DNA from: Conexibacter sp. DBS9H8
GTDB taxonomy: Bacteria > Actinomycetota > Thermoleophilia > Solirubrobacterales > Solirubrobacteraceae
Assembly (NCBI RefSeq): GCF_023330685.1
Contig: NZ_CP097128.1
Location: 2,728,001-2,792,000 of the forward strand
DNA: 64,000 nt
Direction: 5' to 3'
Under the pieces are notes generated by a model, which made no database searches, was not told where the DNA came from, and worked only from the letters and a program-made list of their open reading frames with translations. The translations under genes and the position numbers were made by a program. Of the stretch, positions 44,243 through 53,932 are shown in pieces; within the stretch, counting starts at the first letter, position 1, and each line of letters opens with the position of its first letter.

Positions 44243-45663
44243 TGCCACCCCTCCTGGGTGCGGGCGAGTTCGATCGCGGCACGCAGTGCCGCTGACTTGT
44301 TGACCGACTCCTCATATTCGCTGGCCGGGTTCGCGTCGGCGACGGTGCCGCCCCCGGCCTGAATGTGCACCCAACCGTCCTTGATCACCGCGGTGCGGAT
44401 GTGCACGCAGGTGTCGAGATCGCCTCCGTAGCTGACATAACCGATCGCACCGCCGTACCCGCCCCGCTTGACCGGCTCGAGTTCATCGATGATCTCGATC
44501 GCCCGCACCTTCGGCGCCCCGGACAGGGTGCCGACCGGGTTGACCGCCGCGAGCGCGTCGAGCGCGGTCACCCCGGGGGCGAGGGTCCCCGACACGTTCG
44601 AGACGATGTGCATCACGTGGCTGTAGTGCTCGATCGCCATCAGCTCGTCGACCCGCACCGTCCCGTACTGCGACACCCGGCCGATGTCGTTGCGCCCCAT
44701 GTCGACGAGCATCACGTGCTCGGCCCGTTCCTTGGGATCGGCGAGCAGTTCGGCGGCCAGGCGCGCGTCCTCTTCGGCCGTCGTACCGCGCGGGCGGGTC
44801 CCGGCGATCGGCGTCGTCGCGACCCGGCGCCCGGTGACGGTGACGAGCGGCTCCGGGCTCGCCCCGGCGATCTGGAAGTCACCGAAGTCGAGGTAGTACA
44901 TGTACGGGCTCGGGTTGACCGCTCGGAGCCCGCGGTAGATGGAGAAGGCGCTCAGCTCCGTCGGAGCGCTCCAGCGCTGACTCGGCACGACCTGGTAGGC
45001 GTCGCCCGCACGGATGTAGTCGATGATCCTGGCGACGTTGGCCTCAAACTGCTCACGGGTGAGGTTGGAGCGGAAGTCGGGTGGCGGGGGAGCCGGCTCA
45101 CCGGCTCGGCTCCCCCGGGGGAGCGCCCCGGACAGCGCGGTGGCGACCGCCTCGATCTTCACGGCCCCGGCGCCGTCAGGCTCGTCCGGGTAGGTGTGGG
45201 CGATCACGGTGATCCGATGCTGGAGGTGGTCGAAGACCACCAGCGTGTCGGTCAGCATCAGCGCGAGGTCGGGGGTGCCGAGCGGATCGGGGTTCGGGGC
45301 GCCGAGGCTCGGCTCGACGGTCCGCACGAGGTCATAGGCGAACATGCCGACGGCGCCGCCGAGGAACGGTGGCAGCGTCGGGTCCTCGGCGGGGGCGGCG
45401 GGGGCGTGGGCGGCGACCGCTGCCGCCGCGAGCGCGTAGGGGTCGCCGGGATCGCCGAGGCGCCAGCGCAGCGTCGCCCGCGGGCGGTGGCCGAGGAAGG
45501 AGTAGCGGCCGACCCGGCCGTGCTCGGCGGATTCGAGCAGGAACGCCGGTTCCCCGGGCGCGGCCGCCGACAGCTTCAGGAACGCCGAGACCGGGGTCTC
45601 GGTGTCATCGATCCAGGAGGCGTACTCGACGCGAGCCTGGGGTGCCTCAGCGGCTGCGCTCAT
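44239..45663 (-). CDS. trpE: Anthranilate synthase component I
   Basis: 474 residues. Makes anthranilate from chorismate. The tryptophan feedback site LLES is present ([19 protein letters not shown]). Catalytic motifs: [34 protein letters not shown], and [20 protein letters not shown] at 45663 overlaps the end of hisIE by 17 bases. No leader peptide or attenuator is seen, because the gene is preceded directly by hisIE. Confidence 0.97.
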   Translation of the reverse strand: MSAAAEAPQARVEYASWIDDTETPVSAFLKLSAAAPGEPAFLLESAEHGRVGRYSFLGHRPRATLRWRLGDPGDPYALAAAAVAAHAPAAPAEDPTLPPFLGGAVGMFAYDLVRTVEPSLGAPNPDPLGTPDLALMLTDTLVVFDHLQHRITVIAHTYPDEPDGAGAVKIEAVATALSGALPRGSRAGEPAPPPPDFRSNLTREQFEANVARIIDYIRAGDAYQVVPSQRWSAPTELSAFSIYRGLRAVNPSPYMYYLDFGDFQIAGASPEPLVTVTGRRVATTPIAGTRPRGTTAEEDARLAAELLADPKERAEHVMLVDMGRNDIGRVSQYGTVRVDELMAIEHYSHVMHIVSNVSGTLAPGVTALDALAAVNPVGTLSGAPKVRAIEIIDELEPVKRGGYGGAIGYVSYGGDLDTCVHIRTAVIKDGWVHIQAGGGTVADANPASEYEESVNKSAALRAAIELARTQEGWQ

Positions 45664-46255
45664 CCAGGATGCGCTCCGCGTCCGCGAGGCTGAGCTTCCG
45701 GCTGGCGAGCAGCACGGTGAGGTGGTAGAGGAGGTCGGCGGCCTCGTTGGCGACCCGGTCATCGGACTCCTCCCGGGCGGCCCGCGCGACCTCCTCGGCC
45801 TCCTCCTGGACCTTCTCACCGATCAGCGCCGGGTCCGCGAGCAGGCGCGCTGTGTAGCTGCTCTCGGGCTCGTTGGCGTCACGCCGCTGAGCGATCGTCC
45901 GTTCCAGCGCGGGGAGCACCTCATGGGCGACCGCGGGCGCGTGGTCGCCGGCGAAGAAGCATGTACGCGCCCCGGTGTGGCAGGCCGGACCGCGCGGGGA
46001 GACGAGGGCGAGGATCGCGTCGGCGTCACAGTCGTGGCGCAGGGCGACCAGGTCGAGGCGGTTTCCGGAGGTTGCTCCCTTATGCCAGAGCTGTTGTCGG
46101 CTGCGACTGAAGAAGTGCACCTCGCCCGTCTCCTGGGTGCGGGCGAGCGCCTCCGCGTTCATGTACGCGAGGGTGAGCACCTCTCCGCTGACCGCGTCCT
46201 GAACGATGCAGGGGACGAGCCCCCGGTCATCAAAGGTGATTGCGCTGCTGTCCAT
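45647..46255 (-). CDS. hisIE: Bifunctional phosphoribosyl-AMP cyclohydrolase / phosphoribosyl-ATP pyrophosphatase
   Basis: 202 residues. HisI half: HKGATSGN, the zinc/metal motif DCDADAIL and [10 protein letters not shown]. HisE half from about residue 115: [14 protein letters not shown] and [15 protein letters not shown]. Both activities of histidine synthesis steps 2 and 3 are in one chain. This histidine gene precedes trpE and overlaps it, so his and trp synthesis are physically coupled here. Other his genes are not in view. Confidence 0.96.
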   Translation of the reverse strand: MDSSAITFDDRGLVPCIVQDAVSGEVLTLAYMNAEALARTQETGEVHFFSRSRQQLWHKGATSGNRLDLVALRHDCDADAILALVSPRGPACHTGARTCFFAGDHAPAVAHEVLPALERTIAQRRDANEPESSYTARLLADPALIGEKVQEEAEEVARAAREESDDRVANEAADLLYHLTVLLASRKLSLADAERILDERSR

Positions 46256-46306
46256 GGCTGGCGCCGGAGTCTAGGGTTCGCGCCGTCGCCGGGGGGCGCG
46301 GGGGTT

Positions 46307-47191
46307 TCACTCGATGCCGAGACGGTCGAGCACGCGGTCATCGGCGCGCCAGTGGCGGCGGACGCGGACGGACAGGTCGAGGTGCACGTGCGCGGCGCGT
46401 TCGCGCTCGATCGCCCGTCGCGCCCCCGTCCCGATCGCCTTGATCATGCGCCCGCCGGCCCCGATGAGAATGCCCTTCTGGGACTCGGTCTCCACCAGCA
46501 CGACCGCCTCGATCCGTACCGGTCCGCCGGGGGGCTCGTCGATCGCGAGGATCTCCACCTCAACGGCATGGGGAACCTCGTCCCGGGTCCGCATCAGCAC
46601 CTGCTCACGCACCAGCTCAGCGAGCAGGACCGCCTCGGACTGGTCGGAGCGCTGGTCGGGGGCGAAGTAGCTCGGCCCGGGCGGCAGCAGCCCGGCGAGG
46701 TGGCTGACGAGCGGGCCCACACCGCTTCCGGTGCGGGCGGAGACGGGGAAGATGTCATCGGCGACGCCAAGCTCGGCGACGGCAGAGAGCACCTCAACCG
46801 TTCGTGCCCGGTCGACCGCATCGAGCTTGTTGACCGCCACGACGACGGGCGTGGCACCGGCGGCCTTGGTGAGAAGGCCGGCGATGAACCGGTCGCCCGG
46901 ACCGATGCCTTGGACGGCGTTGACGACCATCAGGCAGGCGTCCGCGTCGGCGAGCTCGTGTTCGACACGGCGCTGCATCCGCTCGGTGAGGGCGTCCCGC
47001 GGCCGCTGAACCCCGGGGAGATCGACGATCACGAGCTGGAAGTCCGGGCCCGACGCGACGGCCCGGATCGCCCGCCGGGTCGTCTGCGGCTTCTCGGAGA
47101 CGATCGCCACCTTCGATCCGACGATCGCGTTGGTGAGCGTCGACTTGCCGACGTTTGGCCGGCCCGCGAGCGCGATGAAGCCGGACCGCAT
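46307..47191 (-). CDS. era: GTPase Era
   Basis: 294 residues. G1 GRPNVGKSTLTNAIVG, G3 IVDLPGVQ, G4 AVNKLD, then the KH domain with QKGILIGAGGRMIKAIG. Ribosome-associated 16S maturation GTPase. ATG 47191 gives the family N-terminus RSGFIALAGRP; a GTG 9 bases upstream overlaps the ybeY stop and is equally possible. Neighbours ybeY and phoH are the standard partners. Confidence 0.96.
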   Translation of the reverse strand: MRSGFIALAGRPNVGKSTLTNAIVGSKVAIVSEKPQTTRRAIRAVASGPDFQLVIVDLPGVQRPRDALTERMQRRVEHELADADACLMVVNAVQGIGPGDRFIAGLLTKAAGATPVVVAVNKLDAVDRARTVEVLSAVAELGVADDIFPVSARTGSGVGPLVSHLAGLLPPGPSYFAPDQRSDQSEAVLLAELVREQVLMRTRDEVPHAVEVEILAIDEPPGGPVRIEAVVLVETESQKGILIGAGGRMIKAIGTGARRAIERERAAHVHLDLSVRVRRHWRADDRVLDRLGIE

Positions 47192-47196
47192 CACGC

Positions 47197-47607
47197 TCAC
47201 GTGCTGATCCAGCGGACGAGTTCGGACTGGAGTGCGAGCATCTCCCCCTCGTCGGTCTCGTGATCCATCCCGGCGAGATGGAGGGCGCCATGGATGATCG
47301 CCTCGCGGAGGTCCTCGGTGTGGTCGGGGCAGATGATGATGTCCCCGAGCTCCCGGGGGCCGGCGCTCTCGCCGTCCTCGTCGACGCCGAAGGAGAGCAC
47401 GTCCGTCGGGGTGTCGCGACCGCGGTGATCGCGGTTGAGCTCGCGGATCCGCTCGGCGGTCACGAACGTGACCGCGAGGTGGCCCTCGCGAATCCCGGCG
47501 GAGGCGAGCGCGAGCACGCACAGCTCACGCACCTCGAGCGGGAGCGGATCGCCCGGGGCGAGCGCCCCCGCGTTGAGAACCTCGATGTCGAGCGCGTGGA
47601 CGTTCAC
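47197..47607 (-). CDS. ybeY: Endoribonuclease YbeY
   Basis: 136 residues. Zinc-dependent endoribonuclease of 16S rRNA maturation. The three-His metal motif is intact: HGALHLAGMDH. Starts from GTG 47607 (NVHALDIEV), 13 bases after the phoH stop; longer upstream reading is antisense. Usual family length about 150. Confidence 0.96.
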   Translation of the reverse strand: MNVHALDIEVLNAGALAPGDPLPLEVRELCVLALASAGIREGHLAVTFVTAERIRELNRDHRGRDTPTDVLSFGVDEDGESAGPRELGDIIICPDHTEDLREAIIHGALHLAGMDHETDEGEMLALQSELVRWIST

Positions 47608-47620
47608 GGCCGCGGCTGCC

Positions 47621-48592
47621 TCAGGCCGACTTGGCCGGGCGGATCGGAGCGGCTCGACGCTGGGCGTGCTCGTCGTAGGCGGCGACGATCCGGCGCACCA
47701 TCTTGTGCCGGATGACGTCCTCCTCCCCGAAGCGGACGAAGGTGATCCCCTCGACTCCGTCGAGCACCTCACTGACGGCGATCAGGCCGGACTGCTGGTC
47801 ACGCGGGAGATCGACCTGGCTGATGTCCCCGGTGACGACCATCTTCGATCCGAAGCCGAGGCGGGTGAGGAACATCTTCATCTGCTCGGGCGTCGTGTTC
47901 TGCGCCTCGTCGAGGATGATGAAGCTGTCGTTGAGGGTCCGCCCGCGCATGTAGGCGAGAGGGGCGACCTCAATCACGCCGCGCTCGAGGTGCTGGGCGA
48001 CCTTCTCGGGCTCGAGCATCGTGTGGAGAGCGTCAAAGAGCGGACGCAGGTACGGGTCGACCTTGGCCATCAGGTCCCCCGGCAGGAAGCCGAGCCGCTC
48101 GCCGGCCTCGACCGCCGGGCGGGTGAGGATGATCCGGTTGACCTCCCGGGACTGGAGCGCGGCGGCGGCGGCGGCCACGGCGAGGAACGTCTTGCCGGTG
48201 CCGGCGGGACCGATCCCGAAGGTCACCGTCTGGCTGCGGATCGCGTCGACGTAACGCTTCTGATGGACGGTCTTGGGCGCCACCTTGCTCGACCGGTGGC
48301 GCCAGACGACGTCGTCGAGGACCTGAGCGGGGTCGACCTGTTCGCTGATCGCTCCGGACACCGATTCGACCGAGGAGGCGTCGAGCTCGTGGCCCTTGGC
48401 GACGAGCGCCGTCAGTTCGCGGATCACCCGTTCACCGGCGGCGACGGCCGCCTCGTCCCCGTCGAGGGTGAGGACGTTGCCGCGAAGGAACACGGCGCAG
48501 CGCAGGTGGGCGTCGAGGGACCGCAGGACGCAGTCTCCACTCCCCGCCAGCTCGGCGGCCGTCGGGTTGTCCAGTTCGATCCGCGTTCTCAA
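47621..48592 (-). CDS. PhoH-family ATPase
   Basis: 323 residues. P-loop ATPase/helicase-like of the PhoH (PhoL) family, usually next to ybeY and linked to rRNA maturation. Walker A FGIGPAGTGKTFLA, Walker B FIILDEAQNTTP, and VTGDISQVDLP. TTG start at 48592 overlaps the yqeY stop (TTGA). N-terminal about 100 residues form a KH-like nucleic acid domain. Confidence 0.95.
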   Translation of the reverse strand: MRTRIELDNPTAAELAGSGDCVLRSLDAHLRCAVFLRGNVLTLDGDEAAVAAGERVIRELTALVAKGHELDASSVESVSGAISEQVDPAQVLDDVVWRHRSSKVAPKTVHQKRYVDAIRSQTVTFGIGPAGTGKTFLAVAAAAAALQSREVNRIILTRPAVEAGERLGFLPGDLMAKVDPYLRPLFDALHTMLEPEKVAQHLERGVIEVAPLAYMRGRTLNDSFIILDEAQNTTPEQMKMFLTRLGFGSKMVVTGDISQVDLPRDQQSGLIAVSEVLDGVEGITFVRFGEEDVIRHKMVRRIVAAYDEHAQRRAAPIRPAKSA

Positions 48593-49017
48593 CTGAGTGC
48601 CTCCCTGACCGCCGCTTGGGCCCGTTTTCCGTCCACCTGACCGTCCGTTCTCGCCATCACGAGCTTCATCACGCCACCGAGATCCCGCACCGTCGTCGCA
48701 CCGGTCTCGGCGACCGCCGCCGCAACGATCGTCGCGAGCGTGGTGTCATCGAGCTCGGGCGGCAGGTACGCGGCGATCAGCTCCGCCTCGGCGCGCTCCT
48801 GGGCGGCCAGCTCCGGCCGCCCGGCCCCGGCGAACTGGTCGGCCGCCTCGAGCCGGCGCTTGCGTTCGCGTCGCAGGACGCCCGCTTCATCACCGCGCCC
48901 CTCCTTGTGCTCGCGCTGCAGCTCGGATGTGAGCAGACGCAAGGCCGTCACGGTGGCCTTGTCACCCGCCTTCATCGCGCGAACCGTGTCCGCGCGGACC
49001 TGATCGAGCACACTCAC
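48589..49017 (-). CDS. YqeY/GatB-domain protein
   Basis: 142 residues. YqeY-type protein with ALRLLTSELQREHKEGR, EAELIAAYLPPEL and GVMKLVMARTDGQVDGK, the helical GatB/YqeY domain. In some bacteria associated with tRNA amidation or DNA primase fusions; function unclear. First gene of the long minus-strand run that continues through phoH, ybeY and era. GTG start, preceded by the structured region. Confidence 0.93.
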   Translation of the reverse strand: MSVLDQVRADTVRAMKAGDKATVTALRLLTSELQREHKEGRGDEAGVLRRERKRRLEAADQFAGAGRPELAAQERAEAELIAAYLPPELDDTTLATIVAAAVAETGATTVRDLGGVMKLVMARTDGQVDGKRAQAAVREALS

Positions 49018-49055
49018 CGTGCCCTACAGGATAGGACCCCGCCCCGGCGGAACGG

Positions 49056-49096
49056 GCACGGGTTCCCGGCCGCCCACCGTCGGCCGGGAACCGTGC
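49056..49096. repeat. 16-bp hairpin, one bulge
   Basis: GGTTCCCGGCCG (49061-49072) pairs perfectly with CGGCCGGGAACC (49081-49092) around an 8-base loop. Beyond a bulged G at 49060, GCAC (49056-49059) pairs with GTGC (49093-49096). It is 40 bases upstream of the yqeY start and lacks a T-tract. Confidence 0.85.
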
Positions 49097-49155
49097 ACGC
49101 TCACCTCCACTTCCAACCGGAGACCGCGACGCGGACCCCGGCCGGTTTGAGTCCT

Positions 49156-49204
49156 CGCAGTGGCGCGCTGGAGAGGAGAGAGAACCGCGCGTGCTGCCAC
49201 TGCG
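49156..49204. repeat. 9-bp hairpin with inner 4-bp stem
   Basis: CGCAGTGGC (49156-49164) pairs with GCCACTGCG (49196-49204). Inside, GCGC (49065+100 to 49168) pairs with GCGC (49187-49190) after a five-base bulge, with a purine-rich loop. Confidence 0.75.
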
Positions 49205-49289
49205 AAGCTTTGCTGGCCGGACCGGGCCGGTTGGGAGTGCGTGAGGATGATTGAGGATCGCGCTCCTGGGGTGGACGAACATCGGCCCT

Positions 49290-49322
49290 CTGGACAGGAT
49301 TCGGTTAAGCCTCCTTGTCCAG
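49290..49322. repeat. 7+3-bp hairpin upstream of the GT87 gene
   Basis: CTGGACA (49290-49296) pairs with TGTCCAG (49316-49322), and GGA (49297-49299) with TCC (49312-49314) across one bulged T. The 12-base loop is the most AT-rich part of the gap. It ends 28 bases before the GTG at 49351. Confidence 0.75.
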
Positions 49323-49350
49323 GCGGGCGGATGTGGAACCGTAGGGGCAG

Positions 49351-50619
49351 GTGTCGCTCTCCTCTCCCCCGACCGTCATCGCGCGCGTCCTGCCGTCCCG
49401 GTCGGCTGCGGCCCGGCTCGCCGGCGCCGGAGCCGGGTGGGGGCTGCTCGGCCTCTCGACCTTCATCTACCTCCGTCTGTCGACCCGCGGGCCCTTCCAC
49501 GTCGGACCGCGCGCCCTTGCGTTCTTTGACCTTCGCGTCTACCGCGGGGCGGCGGTGCGAGTGCTCGACAGCGCCGGCCTCTACAGCCATCCGATCATCC
49601 ACCATCTCGGCTTCACCTACCCGCCGGCCGCGGCGATCCTGCTGGCCCCACTCGCCTTCGCTCCGCTCGTCGTCGACGAGGCCGTCGTGCTCGGGCTCAA
49701 CCTGCTCGCGCTCGTGTGGGTGATCCACAGCGCCCTCGCGCTGGCCGGGACGCCGGTGCGCGCGGTCGGACGCTGGCCGTTCGCGGCGCTCATCGCCGCC
49801 GGGGCGCTGTGGCTGGAGCCGATCACCGTGACCCTCGGCTACGGGCAGATCGATCTGCTCATCGCCGGACTCGTCCTCCTCGACCTCAGCCGACCGGCCG
49901 ACGCGCCCCTGCGCGGGGTGGCGATCGGCGTGGCCGCCGGACTGAAGCTCACGCCGCTGCTGCTGATCGTCTACCTGTTCCTGCAGGGCCGGCGCGCCAA
50001 CGCGCTCACCGCGCTCGTCGCCTTCCTCGCCACGATCGCGCTCAGCCTCGCCGCCACCGGCTCTGCCGCGATCCACTACTGGGGCGGACTCGTCCTCGAC
50101 AGCGCCCGGGTCGGTGGTGCCCAGGATGCCGCCAACCAGTCCCTCCGCGGCGCGCTCGCCCGGCTGCTGGGCGTCCCCCACCCCGGTCTCGAGCCCGAGG
50201 CGATCGTCGTGATCGTCGCCTGCGGTGGCCTCTGGCTTGCGGTGTCCGCCGCCCGCCGCAGGGAGACGACCCTCGGGACGGGGCTGGCGATCGTCACGAC
50301 GCTGCTCGCTTCCCCGGTCTCCTGGACCCACCACTGGACGCTGGCGGTGCCCGGGCTCGTGTGGCTCACCGTGGCGGCGCTGCGAGGACGCTCGGCGGCG
50401 CTGGGAGCCGCGGCCCTCGCCGCCGCCGCGATCGGGTTCGCCTACATTCCCGAGCGGTTCATGGTCCGGCATGAAAGCGTCACCGGGCTCGTCTCCCTGA
50501 CCGCCGACCCCTACGTGCTGATCGGCGTCGCGGCACTGCTCAGCGCGGCCGTCCGCGAGCAGCGCCTCAGGCGACGGTCGTCCCGCTGCGCGACTCCGGG
50601 GCTCCCGGGACCTCGGTGA
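49351..50619 (+). CDS. GT87-family (DUF2029) membrane glycosyltransferase
   Basis: 422 residues, around ten hydrophobic helices. Resembles PimE-like polyprenyl-phosphate-mannose-dependent transferases: the first extracytoplasmic loop has FFDLRVYRGAAVRVL (candidate catalytic Asp), then FTYPPAAAILLAPLA and GYGQIDLLIAGLVLLDL. Substrate likely a lipid-linked glycan of the envelope. GTG start with AGGGG just upstream. The last 53 bases overlap the convergent NDH-2 gene. Basic C-terminal tail in the cytoplasm. Confidence 0.88.
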   Translation: MSLSSPPTVIARVLPSRSAAARLAGAGAGWGLLGLSTFIYLRLSTRGPFHVGPRALAFFDLRVYRGAAVRVLDSAGLYSHPIIHHLGFTYPPAAAILLAPLAFAPLVVDEAVVLGLNLLALVWVIHSALALAGTPVRAVGRWPFAALIAAGALWLEPITVTLGYGQIDLLIAGLVLLDLSRPADAPLRGVAIGVAAGLKLTPLLLIVYLFLQGRRANALTALVAFLATIALSLAATGSAAIHYWGGLVLDSARVGGAQDAANQSLRGALARLLGVPHPGLEPEAIVVIVACGGLWLAVSAARRRETTLGTGLAIVTTLLASPVSWTHHWTLAVPGLVWLTVAALRGRSAALGAAALAAAAIGFAYIPERFMVRHESVTGLVSLTADPYVLIGVAALLSAAVREQRLRRRSSRCATPGLPGPR

Positions 50620-51934
50620 CCGCAGGGAGTTCCCGTTTGGCCGGCGCCGGCGGCAGAATCGGCTGATCGAGCGGCGGGATGTGCCCGATCCGGGTCATCT
50701 CCGCGATGTCCCGCGGGAACAGCGCCCCGACCGTCCAGTCGGTGAGAAGCCGGATCCGGCGGTCCCAGCCGGGCATCCAGGCGAGGTGGTAGGTGCGGGC
50801 GATCACCCAGGCGAGGAATCCCTTGACCTTGATCCCCATCAGGTTCGCGACCGCCTTGTGACGGCCCAGGTCAGCGAAGGAGCCGAGGGTCTTGAAGGTG
50901 AACGGGCGGACCTCTCCCCCCTTGAGCGCCGAGGCGATGTTCCTGCCGAGCAGGTTGCCCTGGCGGATCGCGTGCTGGGCGGTGGGCGGGCAGGGCATCC
51001 CCGGCATCGCGGGGTTCGGGACCGCGGCGACGTCGCCGACCGCCCACACGTTGGTGAAGCCGTCGACCTGCAGCGCCGGATTGGTGATGATCCGGCCGCG
51101 GTCCAGCGGGACACCGAGGCTGGCCGCGACCGGTGAGGCCTTGACCCCGGCGGTCCAGACAAGCGTCCGGGTCGGCAGAACCTCGTCGGTGGAGAGGATC
51201 ACGTGGTCCTCGTGCACCTCCTTGACCGAGGTCTCGAGCTTGAACTCCATGCCGCGTTTGCGCAGCAGGTTCATCGCCCACTCCGACAGCGGCGCCTGGA
51301 TTTCGGGCATCACCCGCGGCATGATGTCGACGAGGGTGAACTTCACCCCCGTCTGCTTGCAGCGCGGATAGAGCTTGAGCACGTCGTCAGCGAAGTCGAG
51401 CAGCTCGGCGATCCCCTCGAGCCCGGCGTAGCCACCGCCGACGAAGACGAAGCTGAGGTAGGAGCGCCGCTCGAACGGGTCGTCGAGCCCCTCGGCGAGT
51501 TCCATGCTGTGGATGATCCGGTTGCGCAGCGCGGTCGCTTCCTCGATCGTCTTGAAGCCGACCCCGTGCTCGGCGAGGCCGGGCACGGGAAAGGTCCGTG
51601 ACACCGAGCCGAGGGCGATGACGAGATGGTCGTAGTCGAAGGTGTGCTCATGACCGGAGACCATCTCGACGGTCACCTGCTGGGCGGCCGGGTCCGCCGA
51701 TGTCACCCAGCCGACCCGCAGTTGGGTGCGCCGGAAGTGTTCGCGCAGGGGCATCACGATGTGACGCGGATCGAGTGTCCCGGCGGCGACGCCGGGCATC
51801 AGCGGCGCGTAGGTGAGGTAGTTCGTGTTGTTGACGAGGGTGATCGTCGTGTCCGCCGGAGCGTGCTTCTCCAGCTTCCTGGCGGTGTAGAAGCCGCCAA
51901 ACCCACCACCGAGTATGAGGACCTTGCTCGCCAT
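50567..51934 (-). CDS. Type II NADH dehydrogenase-like FAD oxidoreductase
   Basis: 455 residues. Two dinucleotide folds: FAD site VLILGGGFGGFYTARKLE at the N-terminus, NADH site FVFVGGGYAGLEGIAEL in the middle, and WAVGDVAAVPNP as the FAD-binding C-terminal motif. Non-proton-pumping NADH:quinone oxidoreductase (Ndh) likely. Its own ATG is preceded by prmA 4 bases away, so it is the distal gene of hrcA-dnaJ-prmA. Confidence 0.93.
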   Translation of the reverse strand: MASKVLILGGGFGGFYTARKLEKHAPADTTITLVNNTNYLTYAPLMPGVAAGTLDPRHIVMPLREHFRRTQLRVGWVTSADPAAQQVTVEMVSGHEHTFDYDHLVIALGSVSRTFPVPGLAEHGVGFKTIEEATALRNRIIHSMELAEGLDDPFERRSYLSFVFVGGGYAGLEGIAELLDFADDVLKLYPRCKQTGVKFTLVDIMPRVMPEIQAPLSEWAMNLLRKRGMEFKLETSVKEVHEDHVILSTDEVLPTRTLVWTAGVKASPVAASLGVPLDRGRIITNPALQVDGFTNVWAVGDVAAVPNPAMPGMPCPPTAQHAIRQGNLLGRNIASALKGGEVRPFTFKTLGSFADLGRHKAVANLMGIKVKGFLAWVIARTYHLAWMPGWDRRIRLLTDWTVGALFPRDIAEMTRIGHIPPLDQPILPPAPAKRELPAVTEVPGAPESRSGTTVA

Positions 51935-51938
51935 GGCT

Positions 51939-52769
51939 CTAGCCTAGCCAACTCACCGCGTCGAGCCGCAACGCCGCCCACTCCCCCTGCCCGCGCCGGG
52001 CGACCTCACGCAGACCATGGGCCGCGAAGGCCGCCGCGACCCGGTCGGCCTCCTCGACGAGCAGGCCGCTGGCGATCACCGTCGTGGCGGACACCGCCCC
52101 CTCACACCAACGCAGGAGCAGGGGAGCGAGCAGATTGGCGAGCACGAGCGTCGCCGGGGGGACCGGCTCCCGACGCAGATCGAGGCGCCGGACCTCCGCG
52201 AGCGACACGCCGTTGCGCGCCGCATTCTCCTCGGTGGCCGCGACGGCGAGTGGGTCGAAGTCGACCGCCCGTACCGGCTCCCAGCCGAGGCGCGCGGCGA
52301 GGATCGCAAGTACCCCCGAGCCACAGCCGAGATCGAGCGCGCCGCGGGCTCCGGGCGCCGGGAGGGGAAGTTCGAGCAGCAGTTCCAGACACAGGGCCGT
52401 CGTCGCGTGGGCACCGGTGCCGAACGCCTGTCCGGGGTCGATGACGATGTCGTGTTCGGCGGAGTCGGCCGGCTCCCACGGTGGGCGTACCGTGAGACGC
52501 CCGCCGAGATGCAGCGGCCGGTGAAAGGCCCGCCAGCGCTCCGCCCAGTCGTCGGCGACCTCAGTGGTGGAAACCGCCACGAGCGCGCCGCCGACGGCGG
52601 CCTCCAGCGACGGCAGGCTCGGCAGCTCTCCGGGCTGGCCGTAGACGGCGTACTCGACGACCCCATCGTCGAGGTCGACCTCCTCCACCCCGGCGGGAGC
52701 GAGCTCGAGCAGTTCCGCGAGCGCGACCTCCGCGTTGGCGCGGTGGACGCGCACAGCGAGGCGGATCAC
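51939..52769 (-). CDS. prmA: Ribosomal protein L11 methyltransferase
   Basis: 276 residues. SAM-binding motif [19 protein letters not shown], motif [14 protein letters not shown] typical of PrmA, and [10 protein letters not shown] (NPPY equivalent). GTG start overlaps the dnaJ stop by 4 bases. The N-terminal domain that recognises L11 is shorter and divergent. Confidence 0.95.
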   Translation of the reverse strand: MIRLAVRVHRANAEVALAELLELAPAGVEEVDLDDGVVEYAVYGQPGELPSLPSLEAAVGGALVAVSTTEVADDWAERWRAFHRPLHLGGRLTVRPPWEPADSAEHDIVIDPGQAFGTGAHATTALCLELLLELPLPAPGARGALDLGCGSGVLAILAARLGWEPVRAVDFDPLAVAATEENAARNGVSLAEVRRLDLRREPVPPATLVLANLLAPLLLRWCEGAVSATTVIASGLLVEEADRVAAAFAAHGLREVARRGQGEWAALRLDAVSWLG

Positions 52770-53932
52770 CCGGCCGAACCGCCGAACGCGCGGCGCAGCT
52801 TGCGCAGGACGCCCTCATCGCTGTTGAGGTTCTCGGGGCCGAGGGAGGCGGCGAGCTGCTCCATCAGGGCGCGCTGCTCCCGGTTGAGCCGGCGGGGGAC
52901 GACGACGTTGACGACGACCCGCAGATCGCCGTGGCGGCGGCTGCGCAGCGACGGCATCCCGGCGCCGCGCAGGGTCAGGGTCTCGTGCGGCTGGGTGCCC
53001 GGCGGGATCTCCAGCTCGGTCTCCCCGTCGATCGTCGCCACGGTGACGGTGACGCCAAGCGCGGCGATCGGGGCGGAGACGTCGACGGCGGTGACAAGGT
53101 CGTCGCCGTCGCGGAGGAAGCGTGGATCCTCGGCGACGTCGACGAGCACGTAGAGGTCGCCGGGGGAGCCCCCGTGCTCGCCGGCGTGCCCGCGGCCGCT
53201 GACCCGGATCCGCTGCCCTCCGGCGATGCCGGCCGGCACGTCGACGGTGACCGTCTCCCGGCTCACCCGCCGCCCGCGTCCCCGGCAGGGCTGACAGGGC
53301 TGGCGAGGAACCTTGCCCTCGCCGTGGCAGCTGTCACAGACGGCGGCGCGAACGACCTGACCGAAGGGTGTCCGGGCGACCGTGCGGACCTGGCCGGCCC
53401 CGCTGCAGCGCTGACAGGTCTCGATCGGCGTCCCCGGTTCCGCACCGTTGCCGCGACAGTGTTCACAGACAGCGACGGCGTCGTAGCTGACAGTCGCCTG
53501 GGTGCCCCGGGCCGCCTCCGCCAGGGTGATCTGGGCGGTGGCCGAGATGTCGCCGCCCTGGGCGGGACCGCCCGCCCGGCCGCCGCCGAACATCGAGCCG
53601 AACCCGCCAAGGCCACCGCCACCACCACCGCCGAAGAACGCCTCGAACAGGTCGTTGATCGACCCGAACTGATCGAAGTTCGGGGCACCGCCGGCCGAGC
53701 GCAGGCCCTCATGCCCGTAGCGGTCATAGGTTGCGCGTCGGTCGGCGTCGGAGAGCACCTCATAGGCCTCCGCCGCCTCCTTGAACTGGGCCTCGGCCTC
53801 CGGGTGGCCGTTGACGTCGGGATGGAGCTCGCGGGCCAGCCGGCGGAACGCCTTCTTGATCTCGGCGTCGTCGGCGCCGCGGGATACCCCGAGCACCTCG
53901 TAGTAGTCGCGTTTGGTGGAACCGGTGCTCAT
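52766..53932 (-). CDS. dnaJ: Chaperone DnaJ (DnaJ2 type, with zinc modules)
   Basis: 388 residues. J domain at residues 8-75 with HPD (RELHPDVN); a Gly/Phe-rich linker; four CxxCxGxG zinc motifs ([32 protein letters not shown]); the C-terminal substrate domains. Overlaps hrcA by 4 bases. In actinobacteria the hrcA-linked copy is usually DnaJ2; dnaK and grpE are not nearby. Confidence 0.97.
   Translation of the reverse strand: MSTGSTKRDYYEVLGVSRGADDAEIKKAFRRLARELHPDVNGHPEAEAQFKEAAEAYEVLSDADRRATYDRYGHEGLRSAGGAPNFDQFGSINDLFEAFFGGGGGGGLGGFGSMFGGGRAGGPAQGGDISATAQITLAEAARGTQATVSYDAVAVCEHCRGNGAEPGTPIETCQRCSGAGQVRTVARTPFGQVVRAAVCDSCHGEGKVPRQPCQPCRGRGRRVSRETVTVDVPAGIAGGQRIRVSGRGHAGEHGGSPGDLYVLVDVAEDPRFLRDGDDLVTAVDVSAPIAALGVTVTVATIDGETELEIPPGTQPHETLTLRGAGMPSLRSRRHGDLRVVVNVVVPRRLNREQRALMEQLAASLGPENLNSDEGVLRKLRRAFGGSAG

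Larger units (their letters stand above)
49018..49350. other. Gene-free stretch with three strong hairpins
   Basis: A 333-base gap between divergent yqeY and the GT87 gene. No ORF with convincing codon usage. It holds inverted repeats at 49056-49096, 49156-49204 and 49290-49322. No match by eye to SRP RNA, RNase P, tmRNA, 6S or known riboswitch cores. Could be a structured leader or a small RNA. Confidence 0.6.

Noticed and set aside
46256-46306. Possible trp or his attenuator before hisIE/trpE
   Set aside because: No leader ORF with Trp or His codons and no terminator/antiterminator pair; the gap to era is only 51 bases.
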